Positions 9,470 to 18,217 of a stretch of DNA of 64,000 nt are shown in pieces. The stretch lies in contig NZ_LWQS01000049.1 in the NCBI RefSeq assembly GCF_001650695.1, positions 129,777-193,776 of the forward strand. The letters are read 5' to 3'. The notes below the pieces were generated by a model. The model was not told the origin of the DNA. It was given only the letters and a program-made list of their open reading frames with translations, and did not search any database. How positions within the stretch are numbered: the first letter of the stretch is position 1; every line of letters begins with the position of its first letter. Both the position numbers and the translations under genes were made by a program. This stretch comes from Chloroflexus islandicus. Its GTDB lineage: Bacteria > Chloroflexota > Chloroflexia > Chloroflexales > Chloroflexaceae.

Positions 9470-10649
9470 AGTGCGCTAGCGAGCACATTATGGAGTGCGG
9501 CAGTTCAACTGCCGCGTGGTCTGGGTTGGATCACAGTGCGCGACCCAAAGCGGCAGTCCAACAGCCGCACTCGACAATGGCACGCTGCAACACCCATCTC
9601 CGGCTTGAGAGTTGGACAGAACATGTGGTTGGGTAAAAGCGTTGATCGCTGTACGATGCCTCAATGTTAGACTTTGCGCTCCCCATCACCCCTCCCCCAG
9701 CGGGGGAGGGGCAAGGGGTGGGGGCATCAGCCCGCGCAGCGGGCTTGTAATCCTAGCCCGGCCCTTCAGGGCCGGGTTCCGGGGCAAATGTTCTGCCTGC
9801 CCTTGAATCGTTCGGTGGGAGCGGGGCTGGGGGTGAGGGTGAACGATGCATCGCAAAGCCTTCAACCAAATCTGTGCTCATACGTTCTGTCCGCCCTTGA
9901 ACCCGCGCCAGTGGGAGAGGGGCTGGGGGTGAGGAGCAGCCCGCGCAGCGGGCTTCGTAATCCTAGCCCGGCCCTTCAGGGCCGGGTTCCGGGGCAAATG
10001 TTCTGCCTGCCCTTGAATCGTTCGGTGGGAGAGGGGTTGGGGGTGAGGAGCAGCCCGCGCAGCGGGCTTCGTAATCCTAGCCCGGCCCTTCAGGGCCGGG
10101 TTCCGGGGCAAATGTTCTGCCTGCCCTTGAATCGTTCGGTGGGAGCGGGGCTGGGGGTGAGGGCCAGCAGCCCGCGCAGCGGGCTTCGTAATCCTAGCCC
10201 GGCCCTTCAGGGCCGGGTTCCGGGGCAAATGTTCTGCCTGCCCTTGAATCGTTCGGTGGGAGCGGGGCTGGGGGTGAGGGCCAGCAGCCCGCGCAGCGGG
10301 CTTCGTAATCCTAGCCCGGCCCTTCAGGGCCGGGTTCCGGGTCAAATGTTCTGTCCGCCCTTGAATCGTTCGGTGGGAGAGGGGCTGGGGGTGAGGAGCA
10401 GCCCGCGCAGCGGGCTTGTAATCCTAGCCCGGCCCTGAAGGGCCGGGTTCCGGGTCAAATGTTCTGTCCGCCCTTGAATCGTTCGGTGGGAGAGGGGGCC
10501 GGTGGTTAGGGTGAACCGGCATATCTCAAAGCCATCAACTACATCTGCGCCATGTATTTGGTCTGCCCTTGAGTCTCCGGCTGGCAGAAACAGAGCCGGC
10601 GGTGAGAACTGACCAACCTGATACGCACAACGTTCTTGAAAGGAGCATA
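9470..10649. repeat. Intergenic 114-117 bp tandem palindromic repeat array
   Basis: This 1.18 kb gap between the two membrane platform genes holds no credible gene. It begins with a degenerate pair of GAGTGCGGC/GCCGCACTC arms (9493-9573), then a composite element. Six copies of AGCCCGCGCAGCGGGCT start at 9729, 9938, 10052, 10169, 10286 and 10400; the last five are spaced 114, 117, 117 and 114 bases. Each unit carries two hairpins: GCCCGCgcaGCGGGC and CCCGGCCC-4 nt-GGGCCGGG, followed by GTTCCGGGGCAAATGTTCTG and a Cys-poor G-rich tail (GGTGGGAGMGGGGYTGGGGG). Unit lengths divisible by three explain the long open frames on both strands, which I reject as genes. Confidence 0.9.
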
Positions 10650-11405
10650 ATGATGCCTCATATCCTAACTACTCCCGCTGCGCCGGCCTTGCTGGCCGCG
10701 CTGTGCGGCGCGCTGCTGGCCGCGCTTGGCGTGGTGTTGCGCGGGAAACCCATTGCCACGCCGTCATTCAACGAACGGCAACGGCTGATCATCGGCCAGA
10801 CCGGCGGCACGGCCTTGGCATTACTGTGTGCGGGCGCGGCGCTCAGTGGCGGCCCGATCTGGCTCGGTTTGGCGCTGGCGGCCTATTTGGCGCTCGGCTT
10901 GGTGTGGCCGCGCCAGCCGCGCCGCACCCGCGAACGCACGGAGCAAGAGCTGCGCCGGCTCACGCCGGGGTTGATTGGCTTTATCCGCGTTGCCCTTGGC
11001 AGTTTTGAAGCGCCGAGCATGCTCTTGCGCCGTTACTGCGCACAGGCTGCACCACGCCAAGCGCCGATGCGCGAAGTGGTCGCCGCCGCGATCGAACTCG
11101 GTGAAGAGCAGCGTATGCGCCCCTTTGCGGCGCTAGCCGAGGTGGCCCGTCGCTATCGTTGCCGCGAGCTGATCGATGCCACCGCTGCGCTGGCCCAAGC
11201 CGAAGCTGAAGGAACGCCGGTTGAGATGGTGCTAGCCGCCCAACAACAAACCCTCGAAGCGTTGTTGCAAGGCGAGTTCCGCCGTCTCATTCGCCGGCGC
11301 ACGATGTACCTGCTCTTGCTCGCCGCGATCAGTCTGGTGGTCGGGATTTTGCTCAACTTGCTCTTTGTGATGGTGGTGGGTAGCGAAGTGTTTGCGTTGT
11401 GGTGA
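10650..11405 (+). CDS. TadC-like membrane protein of the Tad locus
   Basis: A 251-residue membrane protein: two hydrophobic segments at about residues 8-28 and 48-80, a polar helical middle (about 90-215, with a GluGlnGluLeuArgArgLeu start), and a C-terminal hydrophobic hairpin (about 218-245). By position and layout it is the TadC-like partner of the TadB-like protein encoded upstream of the repeat array. ATG 10650 (or the adjacent ATG 10653) follows AAGGAG by 5 (8) bases; the open frame upstream to 10569 overlaps repeat-derived sequence and is not favoured. A 27-bp palindrome lies 8 bases after the stop codon and probably ends the transcript. The family assignment is less certain than for the ATPases. 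Confidence 0.65.
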   Translation: MMPHILTTPAAPALLAALCGALLAALGVVLRGKPIATPSFNERQRLIIGQTGGTALALLCAGAALSGGPIWLGLALAAYLALGLVWPRQPRRTRERTEQELRRLTPGLIGFIRVALGSFEAPSMLLRRYCAQAAPRQAPMREVVAAAIELGEEQRMRPFAALAEVARRYRCRELIDATAALAQAEAEGTPVEMVLAAQQQTLEALLQGEFRRLIRRRTMYLLLLAAISLVVGILLNLLFVMVVGSEVFALW

Positions 11406-11413
11406 TGTCGATC

Positions 11414-11440
11414 GAGTGCGGCAGTTTAACTGCCGCACTC
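11414..11440. terminator. Perfect 27-bp palindrome between convergent genes
   Basis: Arms GAGTGCGGCAGTT and AACTGCCGCACTC match perfectly around a single central T. It lies between the stop codons of the TadC-like gene (plus strand) and the reductase gene (minus strand), so it could end transcription from both sides. There is no clear T-run. The same palindrome recurs in the gap after transketolase, so it is also a dispersed repeat. Confidence 0.55.
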
Positions 11441-11486
11441 CATACCAGTGTTTATTCGCTGCGCCTGTACTTTAACAACCAAAGAA

Positions 11487-12032
11487 TCAATTTGTTTGAG
11501 CCGCTGCCGGCTCAATCCGGTAACTCAGCCAGACCATGCCTGAGTGTTCATACCGGCGTTGCTCGGTGAGCGTGAGCCGGTGTGATCGCCCCGGTGCGGG
11601 CAGGAATGGAATGCCGCCACCCAATAACACCGGCGCGACGGCCAGCTCGATCGTGTCAACCATATCCAACGCCAACAGATGGCGAAACAGTTCGCCGCCG
11701 CCAAACAGCCAGATGTCTTTGCCGGGACGCTGGCGCAACGATTCGATAGTGTGACGGCTTAGCTCGTTGATGATGGTCACGTGCGGATGGTCAGCCGCCG
11801 CGAGCGTGGTTGAAACCACGACTAGCTCTTTCCCGGCGTACAACTGGCCATACTCCGGATCAGTGAGCGGCAAGCCGGCAAAGGTCTTGCGCCCCATCAA
11901 GAGGGTGTCGAATTCGGCAAACCATGCGCCAAAATCAATCTCCGGCTCAGCCGGAATCCAACCGGTATCGCCTTGCGGCCCGGCAATATACCCGTCAAGA
12001 CTACAAGCCACCTGATATCTGATCCGGCGCAT
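11487..12032 (-). CDS. Dihydrofolate reductase-family protein (RibD C-terminal-like)
   Basis: A 181-residue protein of the DHFR/RibD C-terminal fold: N-terminal SerLeuAspGlyTyrIleAla (about residues 10-16), the GlyArgLysThrPhe motif (about 48-52), and the Gly-Gly-Gly-Glu nucleotide loop (about 108-112) followed by LeuLeuAlaLeuAspMet. Members reduce folate- or pyrimidine-like substrates with NAD(P)H, but many stand-alone copies have no known substrate. I chose ATG 12032, eight bases after GAGGAG; the TTG at 12038 is less likely. It is convergent with the Tad locus and lies downstream of the membrane nuclease gene on the same strand, with a 22-base gap. Confidence 0.8.
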   Translation of the reverse strand: MRRIRYQVACSLDGYIAGPQGDTGWIPAEPEIDFGAWFAEFDTLLMGRKTFAGLPLTDPEYGQLYAGKELVVVSTTLAAADHPHVTIINELSRHTIESLRQRPGKDIWLFGGGELFRHLLALDMVDTIELAVAPVLLGGGIPFLPAPGRSHRLTLTEQRRYEHSGMVWLSYRIEPAAAQTN

Positions 12033-12054
12033 GTTCAATCTCCTCGTAGCTTCC

Positions 12055-13173
12055 CTATCTGCCCGCTCCCTGCCTCTCGGGAGTGATCACCGGCAACGCC
12101 GCCTCGATCGCCGGATCGAGCGTGAGCAGCGTGCGATGCACCCACCCCTCTTGCTGGCGGGGGTTGATGATCCGGATCCAGACCCCATCGGCGCTCCGCC
12201 CAAGCAGGAACACGGTTTCATAGGCGTGAATCTGATCCAACACCGTGCCTTTCAAGGTTGGCTCGGCCCGCACGTTGCCGCCGTTAAAGACGGTGGCGGT
12301 TGGGTAGATTGGCGTCGGTGTTGGTGTTGGCTGTGGCGTAGCCGCCGGTTGCGGGGTGCGGGTAGGGCGTGGGGTGGCAGTAGGGCGCGGCGTGGCGGTC
12401 GCTGGCGCTGCCTCCGCTACGATTGGGTTGGAGGCTGGCGCATTGGCGGTTACACCCAAGAAGCTGGCTTGCTCTATCTGTGCTTCGGCGTGGCTAATAG
12501 GCAGTCCTCCAAACAAGAGCGCAAATCCGGCCAGCACCAGATTCAGGCCCAGCGCGCCGGCGTAGAGGAGCGTGCTCTCTTGGCTGCGGCGCGGTTGTTG
12601 CGCTGCCCGTAGCCGTTCCGCTTCGTCGATGCGTTGCAAGAGGATCCGGTCGTCCCACAATTCAACCCGCTGCCCGCGCGCTTCGAGCTGTGATTGGCGG
12701 GTAAATGCACTGGTTGCCACCAAAATCGCGCGATCCGCTTGCTGAATTTGCAGCGCGCCGACCAGATCGCGCACGTAGTTTGGCCCGACCGGTTTAGTGT
12801 AGCGCTTGCATTGAATGATAAAGCGTAACCCATCGCGCTCGGCGGTGATGTCAACGCCGCGATCGCCGCTGCCGCCGCGCACCGTGACCTGCTTCCAGCC
12901 GAGATCTTCCAGTAAGAGGGCAACCCGCTGCTCGAACTCGCTTGGCGAAAGATCGAGCAACTGCTGGCGGCGCAACCGCTGGAGGCGCTGTTCGCGCAAC
13001 CAGCGGTTGATGAAAAAGACGATGGTCATCCCGGCAACCATCACGGTCAGCGTCCACAAGAACGGGAGCGATAAGGAAAGACTGCCCAAAATCACCCCAA
13101 TTGCCAACAAGCCACTGATCGGATCAAACTCCTCGCTAACGGCGCGGGAACGAGCGCTAGAACGCCGGGTCAT
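12055..13173 (-). CDS. Membrane-anchored Mrr-like nuclease with extracytoplasmic SH3 domain
   Basis: A 372-residue protein with an unusual order of parts. Residues about 17-58 form two adjacent membrane segments. Residues about 72-185 are a restriction-endonuclease-fold (Mrr_cat) domain with the catalytic pattern GlyValAspIle-x9-PheIleIleGlnCysLysArg (Asp...Gln-x-Lys). A third membrane segment follows (about 200-228), then a Thr/Pro-rich linker, and finally a bacterial SH3 domain (about 300-355; AsnValArgAlaGluPro to GlyTrpValHis). The nuclease would face the cytoplasm and the SH3 domain the outside. ATG 13173 follows ACAGGAG with good spacing; the longer frame to 13242 has no ribosome site. 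Its substrate is unknown, and a defence or DNA-uptake role would be guesswork. Confidence 0.75.
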   Translation of the reverse strand: MTRRSSARSRAVSEEFDPISGLLAIGVILGSLSLSLPFLWTLTVMVAGMTIVFFINRWLREQRLQRLRRQQLLDLSPSEFEQRVALLLEDLGWKQVTVRGGSGDRGVDITAERDGLRFIIQCKRYTKPVGPNYVRDLVGALQIQQADRAILVATSAFTRQSQLEARGQRVELWDDRILLQRIDEAERLRAAQQPRRSQESTLLYAGALGLNLVLAGFALLFGGLPISHAEAQIEQASFLGVTANAPASNPIVAEAAPATATPRPTATPRPTRTPQPAATPQPTPTPTPIYPTATVFNGGNVRAEPTLKGTVLDQIHAYETVFLLGRSADGVWIRIINPRQQEGWVHRTLLTLDPAIEAALPVITPERQGAGR

Positions 13174-13262
13174 GCCGGAAGCTCCTGTCAAGTATAACGA
13201 GAACACGTAGTACGAAAATGTTAACAAAACGTTATTACCCATCCATTTCCAGCGCCCTACGT

Positions 13263-13268
13263 TATAAT
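13263..13268 (+). promoter_or_regulatory. Candidate -10 element upstream of lspA
   Basis: A perfect TATAAT lies 41 bases before the GTG start of the first lspA gene, in the gap between it and the divergent nuclease gene. No good -35 hexamer is visible at 16-18 bases upstream, so this is only a candidate. Confidence 0.35.
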
Positions 13269-13309
13269 GAGAGAAAACGAGATCGGATTCGTGAAGAAGG
13301 GATGCGATA

Positions 13310-13819
13310 GTGAAGTCACTGGTGCAAGCTCGCTGGATTATGCCATTGCTCGTCGCCGCGCTGGCGGTTGCGCTCGATCAAGCGTCAAAACGCTGGATCG
13401 TCGCTACCCTTGGCCCTGAAACGATGACTCGCTTTATTCCGCTGATTGGCGACGATATCCGGCTGGCGTATTCACATAATACAGGGATTGCCTTTAGCCT
13501 GTTTCAAGGCAAGTCAGACGTGTTGACTATCGTTGCGTTGGTGATCATCACCGGCGCGATCTATCTCTACATCACGCAATTGCCGAACCGGCGCCGGCTC
13601 GTGCAGATTGCGATGGGGTTGATCCTTGGCGGCGCCTTGGGCAATGTGATCGACCGGATCCGGTTGGGGTATGTGGTCGATTTTATTCAAGTCGGTTGGT
13701 TCCCGATCTTTAATCTCGCTGATAGTGCGATTACGGTTGGTGCGGCTCTCTTGATGTTGCAATACGCGCTTGATGAAATCGCTCTCCGCCGTGTGCGGCA
13801 AGCGATGATGTCACAGTGA
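13310..13819 (+). CDS. lspA: Lipoprotein signal peptidase (first copy)
   Basis: A 169-residue four-segment membrane protein with all LspA signatures: Asp-Gln-Ala-Ser-Lys in the first segment (about residues 23-27), AsnThrGlyIleAlaPheSer (about 57-63), GlyAsnValIleAspArg with the first catalytic Asp (about 110-115), and PheAsnLeuAlaAspSer with the second (about 132-137). It cleaves signal peptides of prolipoproteins at the lipid-modified Cys; several lipoproteins are encoded in this window. The start is GTG 13310. Its stop codon overlaps the start of a second lspA gene, so the two are translationally coupled and probably co-transcribed with the pseudouridine synthase gene. Confidence 0.92.
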   Translation: MKSLVQARWIMPLLVAALAVALDQASKRWIVATLGPETMTRFIPLIGDDIRLAYSHNTGIAFSLFQGKSDVLTIVALVIITGAIYLYITQLPNRRRLVQIAMGLILGGALGNVIDRIRLGYVVDFIQVGWFPIFNLADSAITVGAALLMLQYALDEIALRRVRQAMMSQ

Positions 13820-14400
13820 TGGCGATGCGCACCCGTTGGATGCTGCTCATTCTGGTGGCAATACCGATCTTTCTGCTCGACCAACTGAGCAAGGTCTGGT
13901 TGAGCGGTGTGCTGGCGCGTGCCAATCGCCCGATCCCGCTGCTCTTTGATTGGGTGCAGCTCGCCTATCACGAGAATACAGGGGTTGCGTTTGGTCTCTT
14001 CCCCGACCAAGGCGGCGTGCTCTCGGTTGGCGCCGGCTTGGTGCTTATCTTGCTGGCCTATACGTATCAGCATCTCCTCCCCGCTGAGTCGCGGTGGGTA
14101 ACGGCTGCGGTTGGATTGATCTTCGGCGGCGGGATTTCCAACCTCTTTGACCGGATCCGGCAGGGGTATGTGGTCGATTTTATTCAGATCGGTTGGTGGC
14201 CAGTGTTCAATCTAGCCGATAGCGCGATCTCGCTCGGCGTTGCGGCATTGGCCTTTCACATCATCTTCATTGGCGATGAACCAGAGCCAGCCGAACCTGA
14301 GCCGGTCGATGATAGTTTGCTCAGCGAGTTGTTGAGCCGTGATCCTGAAACATCACTGCCCGCCGAGCCGCGCAATCGCAATTCGGAGTCGCCGTCATGA
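13819..14400 (+). CDS. lspA: Lipoprotein signal peptidase (second copy)
   Basis: A 193-residue LspA homologue directly after the first copy, sharing its last base (TGATG). It keeps Asp-Gln-Leu-Ser-Lys, AsnThrGlyValAlaPheGly, AsnLeuPheAspArg and PheAsnLeuAlaAspSer, so both catalytic Asp residues are present. It differs from copy one by an acidic, Pro-rich C-terminal tail of about 35 residues (Glu-Pro repeats). Start choice among GTG 13816, ATG 13819 and ATG 13825 is not certain. The two copies probably arose by tandem duplication and may act on different lipoproteins; this is inference. Its last four bases (ATGA) overlap the start of the next gene. Confidence 0.9.
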   Translation: MAMRTRWMLLILVAIPIFLLDQLSKVWLSGVLARANRPIPLLFDWVQLAYHENTGVAFGLFPDQGGVLSVGAGLVLILLAYTYQHLLPAESRWVTAAVGLIFGGGISNLFDRIRQGYVVDFIQIGWWPVFNLADSAISLGVAALAFHIIFIGDEPEPAEPEPVDDSLLSELLSRDPETSLPAEPRNRNSESPS

Positions 14401-15347
14401 ACGACGCTAGCGTGATGGAATGGCTCGATGCTGATGAACGGGTAGTGATCGTTCCTGCTGAGGTGAGCGGCGAGCGGATCGACCGGTTTCTAGCGGCGAC
14501 GTTGCCTGATCTGTCGCGGGCGCAAGTGCAACGCTTGATCGAGCAGGGAATGGTGCTCTGCGCTGGCCGGCCTACCCGCGCCAGCCAGCCGGTACGCGCC
14601 GGGATGGCCATTCACGTCACGATTCCTCCGCCGGTGCCGACCGAACTGGTGGCCGAACCGATCCCGCTTGACGTAGTGTACGAAGATGCCGATATTGCCG
14701 TGATCAACAAACCAGCCGGCATGGTCGTGCATCCGGCGCCGGGCCATACGCGCGGCACGTTGGTGAACGCCCTCTTGGCCCGCTACCCCGATTTAGCGGT
14801 TGGTGGCGAGGTGCGTCCCGGCATCGTCCATCGTCTCGATCGCGACACGTCTGGTTTGTTAGTCATTGCCCGTCACGATGCTGCCCTCCGCGCGTTGGTC
14901 GAACAACAACAGGCGCGGCGCATGCGCAAAATCTATCAGGCGCTGGTGATCGGCCGTCCGCCAGCCACGGGTACGATTGATGCGCCGATTGGCCGCGATC
15001 CGCGTGACCGATTGCGCATGGCGGTGGTGAGCGATGGCCGCCCGGCGCGCACCCACTATCGGGTCATTGCGACCTTTGGCGATTATAGTTTGCTCGAAGT
15101 GCAACTCGAAACCGGTCGCACGCACCAGATCCGGGTGCATTTGCGTCACCTCGGCTATCCGATCGTTGGCGACCCGGTCTATGGGCCGCGCCGCGCGCAT
15201 CTGCACCTGTCGCGCCAGTTTTTGCATGCCGGCGAGTTGGGCCTGTTTCACCCGCGTGATGGGCAGTGGCGGCAATTCACTGCGCCCCTGCCGCCCGATC
15301 TGTCGTCTGTTCTCAACCATTTGCAAATGGTTGCATCAACGCACTAA
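14397..15347 (+). CDS. rluD: RluD-family 23S rRNA pseudouridine synthase
   Basis: A 316-residue protein with an N-terminal S4 RNA-binding domain (about residues 22-75, GluArgIleAspArgPheLeu start) and an RsuA/RluA-type catalytic domain containing HisArgLeuAspArgAspThrSerGly (about 143-151), whose Asp after Leu attacks uridine. The ThrGlyArgThrHisGlnIleArgValHis motif (about 240-249) is also intact. RluD-type enzymes modify uridines in helix 69 of 23S rRNA, although some members have other targets. The start ATG overlaps the stop of the second lspA copy by four bases, the familiar lspA-rluD arrangement of many bacteria. Confidence 0.9.
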   Translation: MNDASVMEWLDADERVVIVPAEVSGERIDRFLAATLPDLSRAQVQRLIEQGMVLCAGRPTRASQPVRAGMAIHVTIPPPVPTELVAEPIPLDVVYEDADIAVINKPAGMVVHPAPGHTRGTLVNALLARYPDLAVGGEVRPGIVHRLDRDTSGLLVIARHDAALRALVEQQQARRMRKIYQALVIGRPPATGTIDAPIGRDPRDRLRMAVVSDGRPARTHYRVIATFGDYSLLEVQLETGRTHQIRVHLRHLGYPIVGDPVYGPRRAHLHLSRQFLHAGELGLFHPRDGQWRQFTAPLPPDLSSVLNHLQMVASTH

Positions 15348-15357
15348 GTCTGCAATA

Positions 15358-15366
15358 TGCTACAAT
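15358..15366 (+). promoter_or_regulatory. Extended -10 promoter element for mdh
   Basis: TGCTACAAT is an extended -10 element (TG-n-TACAAT) 71 bases before the mdh start codon, just after the rluD stop. No recognisable -35 is present, which extended -10 promoters do not need. It suggests that mdh has its own promoter. Confidence 0.45.
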
Positions 15367-15406
15367 GCGCAGGGATGGCAACGACACACTCCGTCGCATT
15401 CCATAA

Positions 15407-16366
<960 letters not shown>

Positions 16367-16371
16367 TATCA

Positions 16372-16408
16372 GCACGGCGGCGGCGCGCCGGTTCGTGCCG
16401 CCGCCTCT
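16372..16408 (+). terminator. Hairpin after mdh
   Basis: GGCGGCGGC and GCCGCCGCC arms around a 12-base loop, followed by TCTCTGTTT. This fits a Rho-independent terminator six bases after the mdh stop codon, although the T-run is short. Read-through into the sensor kinase gene, which starts about 20 bases later, remains possible. Confidence 0.5.
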
Positions 16409-16426
16409 CTGTTTGCGAATACTGCT

Positions 16427-18217
16427 ATGGCCAGTTCGGCGCAATCGTCAATGCAATCATCGCCATCACAACGCACAACATCGGCGTGGAGCCCGCTCGG
16501 CGGCGAGCGCTTCTATGCTATGGCGCGCTGGGTGATGATCATCTTGCTCGGCGTTGTCACCCAATTCCTGACCAACGGTAGTCTTTGGCCGATCAATGGC
16601 GATTTAGAATCGTTAGATGTGATCTTTTGGCTGTATGCCGGGTTTGCGCTGATTTTTACCTTGTTGGCGTTTGTGCCGCCCGCTGCCGGCCTTGTAAGCC
16701 TGTCGTACCTGTTTGATATTGCCTTCATTTCGCTGATGGCCTTTTTGGGCGGCGAGCGGATTGTGATCTTTTTTCCGCTCTATTTGGTGCCACTGACCTA
16801 TGCTGCTATCCGGCAGCCGCTCCACATTGGCGTCCTTTCGGGCGCGTTAGCAGCAGTCACGTATATGGCCGCCTTTATCGGCTGGCGCCGGCTGATTGCG
16901 CCTGAAGCCTTGATGACTATGCTCGATTATGTGGCGCTGGCATTGCGTGGTTTGACGCTGGCGATTGTGCCGTGGGTGACGGGAAATCTGGCTGAACGCC
17001 AAAGTGAAGCCAATCGCTATCGCGTCGCGCAGGCCCAACAAGAGGCTGAACGGGCGTTGCAAGAAGCCAATGCCTACCGCGATCAGATGCGCTCGCTCTA
17101 CCAAGTGGCGCTGGCGTTGGGAACAACCGCCGATTATCGGCAGGTGCTGGATACGCTGCTGCGTGAAAGCCGTAAAATTGTGCCCTATCGCGCCGGTGTG
17201 GTGTTGCTCTCCTCTGGCCGGCCAAATGAGCTGTATGTCGCCTTTGGCTCAAATCTGGCGCCGGGTGATCTGAATCGCACCGTGCAGATGGATTCTGGCT
17301 TGGCGACAGCATTGCGCGCCAATATGGCTCAGACGATTACTTCCTTTGCCCAGTTTCCGTCGTTGCAACAGATCGGCGCGCTGCGTGATTGCGTCTCGGC
17401 GGCCCTGATTCCCCTCCAAGTAGGGATGCGCGCCTATGGTCTGTTTGTAGTCGCCACCGATCACATGCTGCAAACGGATCAGACTGAGATGTTGATGGCG
17501 TTAGCGAATTATGCCATCGTCGCGTTGCATAATGCGCAACTGATTTTCGATCTCAAAGAAGAACGAGAAAAATTGCTCTCGCGCGAAGAGGAGGTGCGCC
17601 ACCAGTTGGCGCGCGATCTGCACGATGGCCCCGCCCAATCGATGGCCGTCATCACGATGAAGGCCGAGTATATTAAACGCCTGCTCGATCGCGATCCCGC
17701 TCAAGCGTTGGCCGAACTTGATGAGTTGAGCACGATTGCCAAGCGCACCAATTATGAGGTGCGCACGATGCTGTTTGAGCTGCGCCCGCTGATGCTCGAA
17801 ACGCAGGGCTTGAAGGTGACGTTAGAACAGTATCTGGATCGGTTGCGCGCCAAAGCCGGCAAGACGGCGATCATTCTCGAAGCCAGCGATATTGATCAGC
17901 TCCGTCTCGGCTCGAAGGTGGAGGGCGCGTTATTTAACATGATCCAAGAATCGGTCACCAATGCGATTAAGCACGCCAATGCCGCCCATATTTGGGTGCG
18001 TTTGCGGCAGTTGCAAGATAAGATGCTGGAAGTGGTGATCGAAGATGATGGCGTTGGCTTCGATAAAGCGGCTTTACTTAAAACCTATGAGAAGCGCGGC
18101 AGTTTCGGTCTCTTGAATATCGATGAGCGAGCCCGGTTAGCCGGCGGTCGCGCCGAGATTGATTCGACCCCCGGCAAGGGGACGCGCATTACCATCTTTG
18201 TGCCGGTTGAGTCGTGA
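16427..18217 (+). CDS. NarL-type sensor histidine kinase (membrane, GAF, HisKA_3)
   Basis: A 596-residue kinase. Residues about 30-185 hold five or six membrane segments with short loops, so sensing is probably within or near the membrane. A coiled-coil linker (about 190-220) leads to a GAF domain (about 225-370), then a HisKA_3 dimerisation domain with ArgAspLeuHisAspGlyProAlaGln (phospho-acceptor His about 399) and an HATPase domain with AsnAlaIleLysHisAla, AspAspGlyValGlyPhe and GlySerPheGlyLeuLeuAsn boxes. Such kinases pair with NarL/FixJ response regulators, but none is adjacent; the next gene is rsmA, with a four-base overlap. Its partner must be encoded elsewhere. Confidence 0.88.
   Translation: MASSAQSSMQSSPSQRTTSAWSPLGGERFYAMARWVMIILLGVVTQFLTNGSLWPINGDLESLDVIFWLYAGFALIFTLLAFVPPAAGLVSLSYLFDIAFISLMAFLGGERIVIFFPLYLVPLTYAAIRQPLHIGVLSGALAAVTYMAAFIGWRRLIAPEALMTMLDYVALALRGLTLAIVPWVTGNLAERQSEANRYRVAQAQQEAERALQEANAYRDQMRSLYQVALALGTTADYRQVLDTLLRESRKIVPYRAGVVLLSSGRPNELYVAFGSNLAPGDLNRTVQMDSGLATALRANMAQTITSFAQFPSLQQIGALRDCVSAALIPLQVGMRAYGLFVVATDHMLQTDQTEMLMALANYAIVALHNAQLIFDLKEEREKLLSREEEVRHQLARDLHDGPAQSMAVITMKAEYIKRLLDRDPAQALAELDELSTIAKRTNYEVRTMLFELRPLMLETQGLKVTLEQYLDRLRAKAGKTAIILEASDIDQLRLGSKVEGALFNMIQESVTNAIKHANAAHIWVRLRQLQDKMLEVVIEDDGVGFDKAALLKTYEKRGSFGLLNIDERARLAGGRAEIDSTPGKGTRITIFVPVES

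Noticed and set aside
9674-10438. A 254-codon open frame on the plus strand, and a 155-codon one on the minus strand (9878-10345)
   Set aside because: Both arise from the tandem repeat, whose 114 and 117 base units are multiples of three. The products are internally repetitive with no ribosome site or known domain.
9729-10500. Possible CRISPR array
   Set aside because: Units are 114-117 bases and repeat as a whole; there are no unique spacers of regular length and no cas genes. The repeats are double hairpins.
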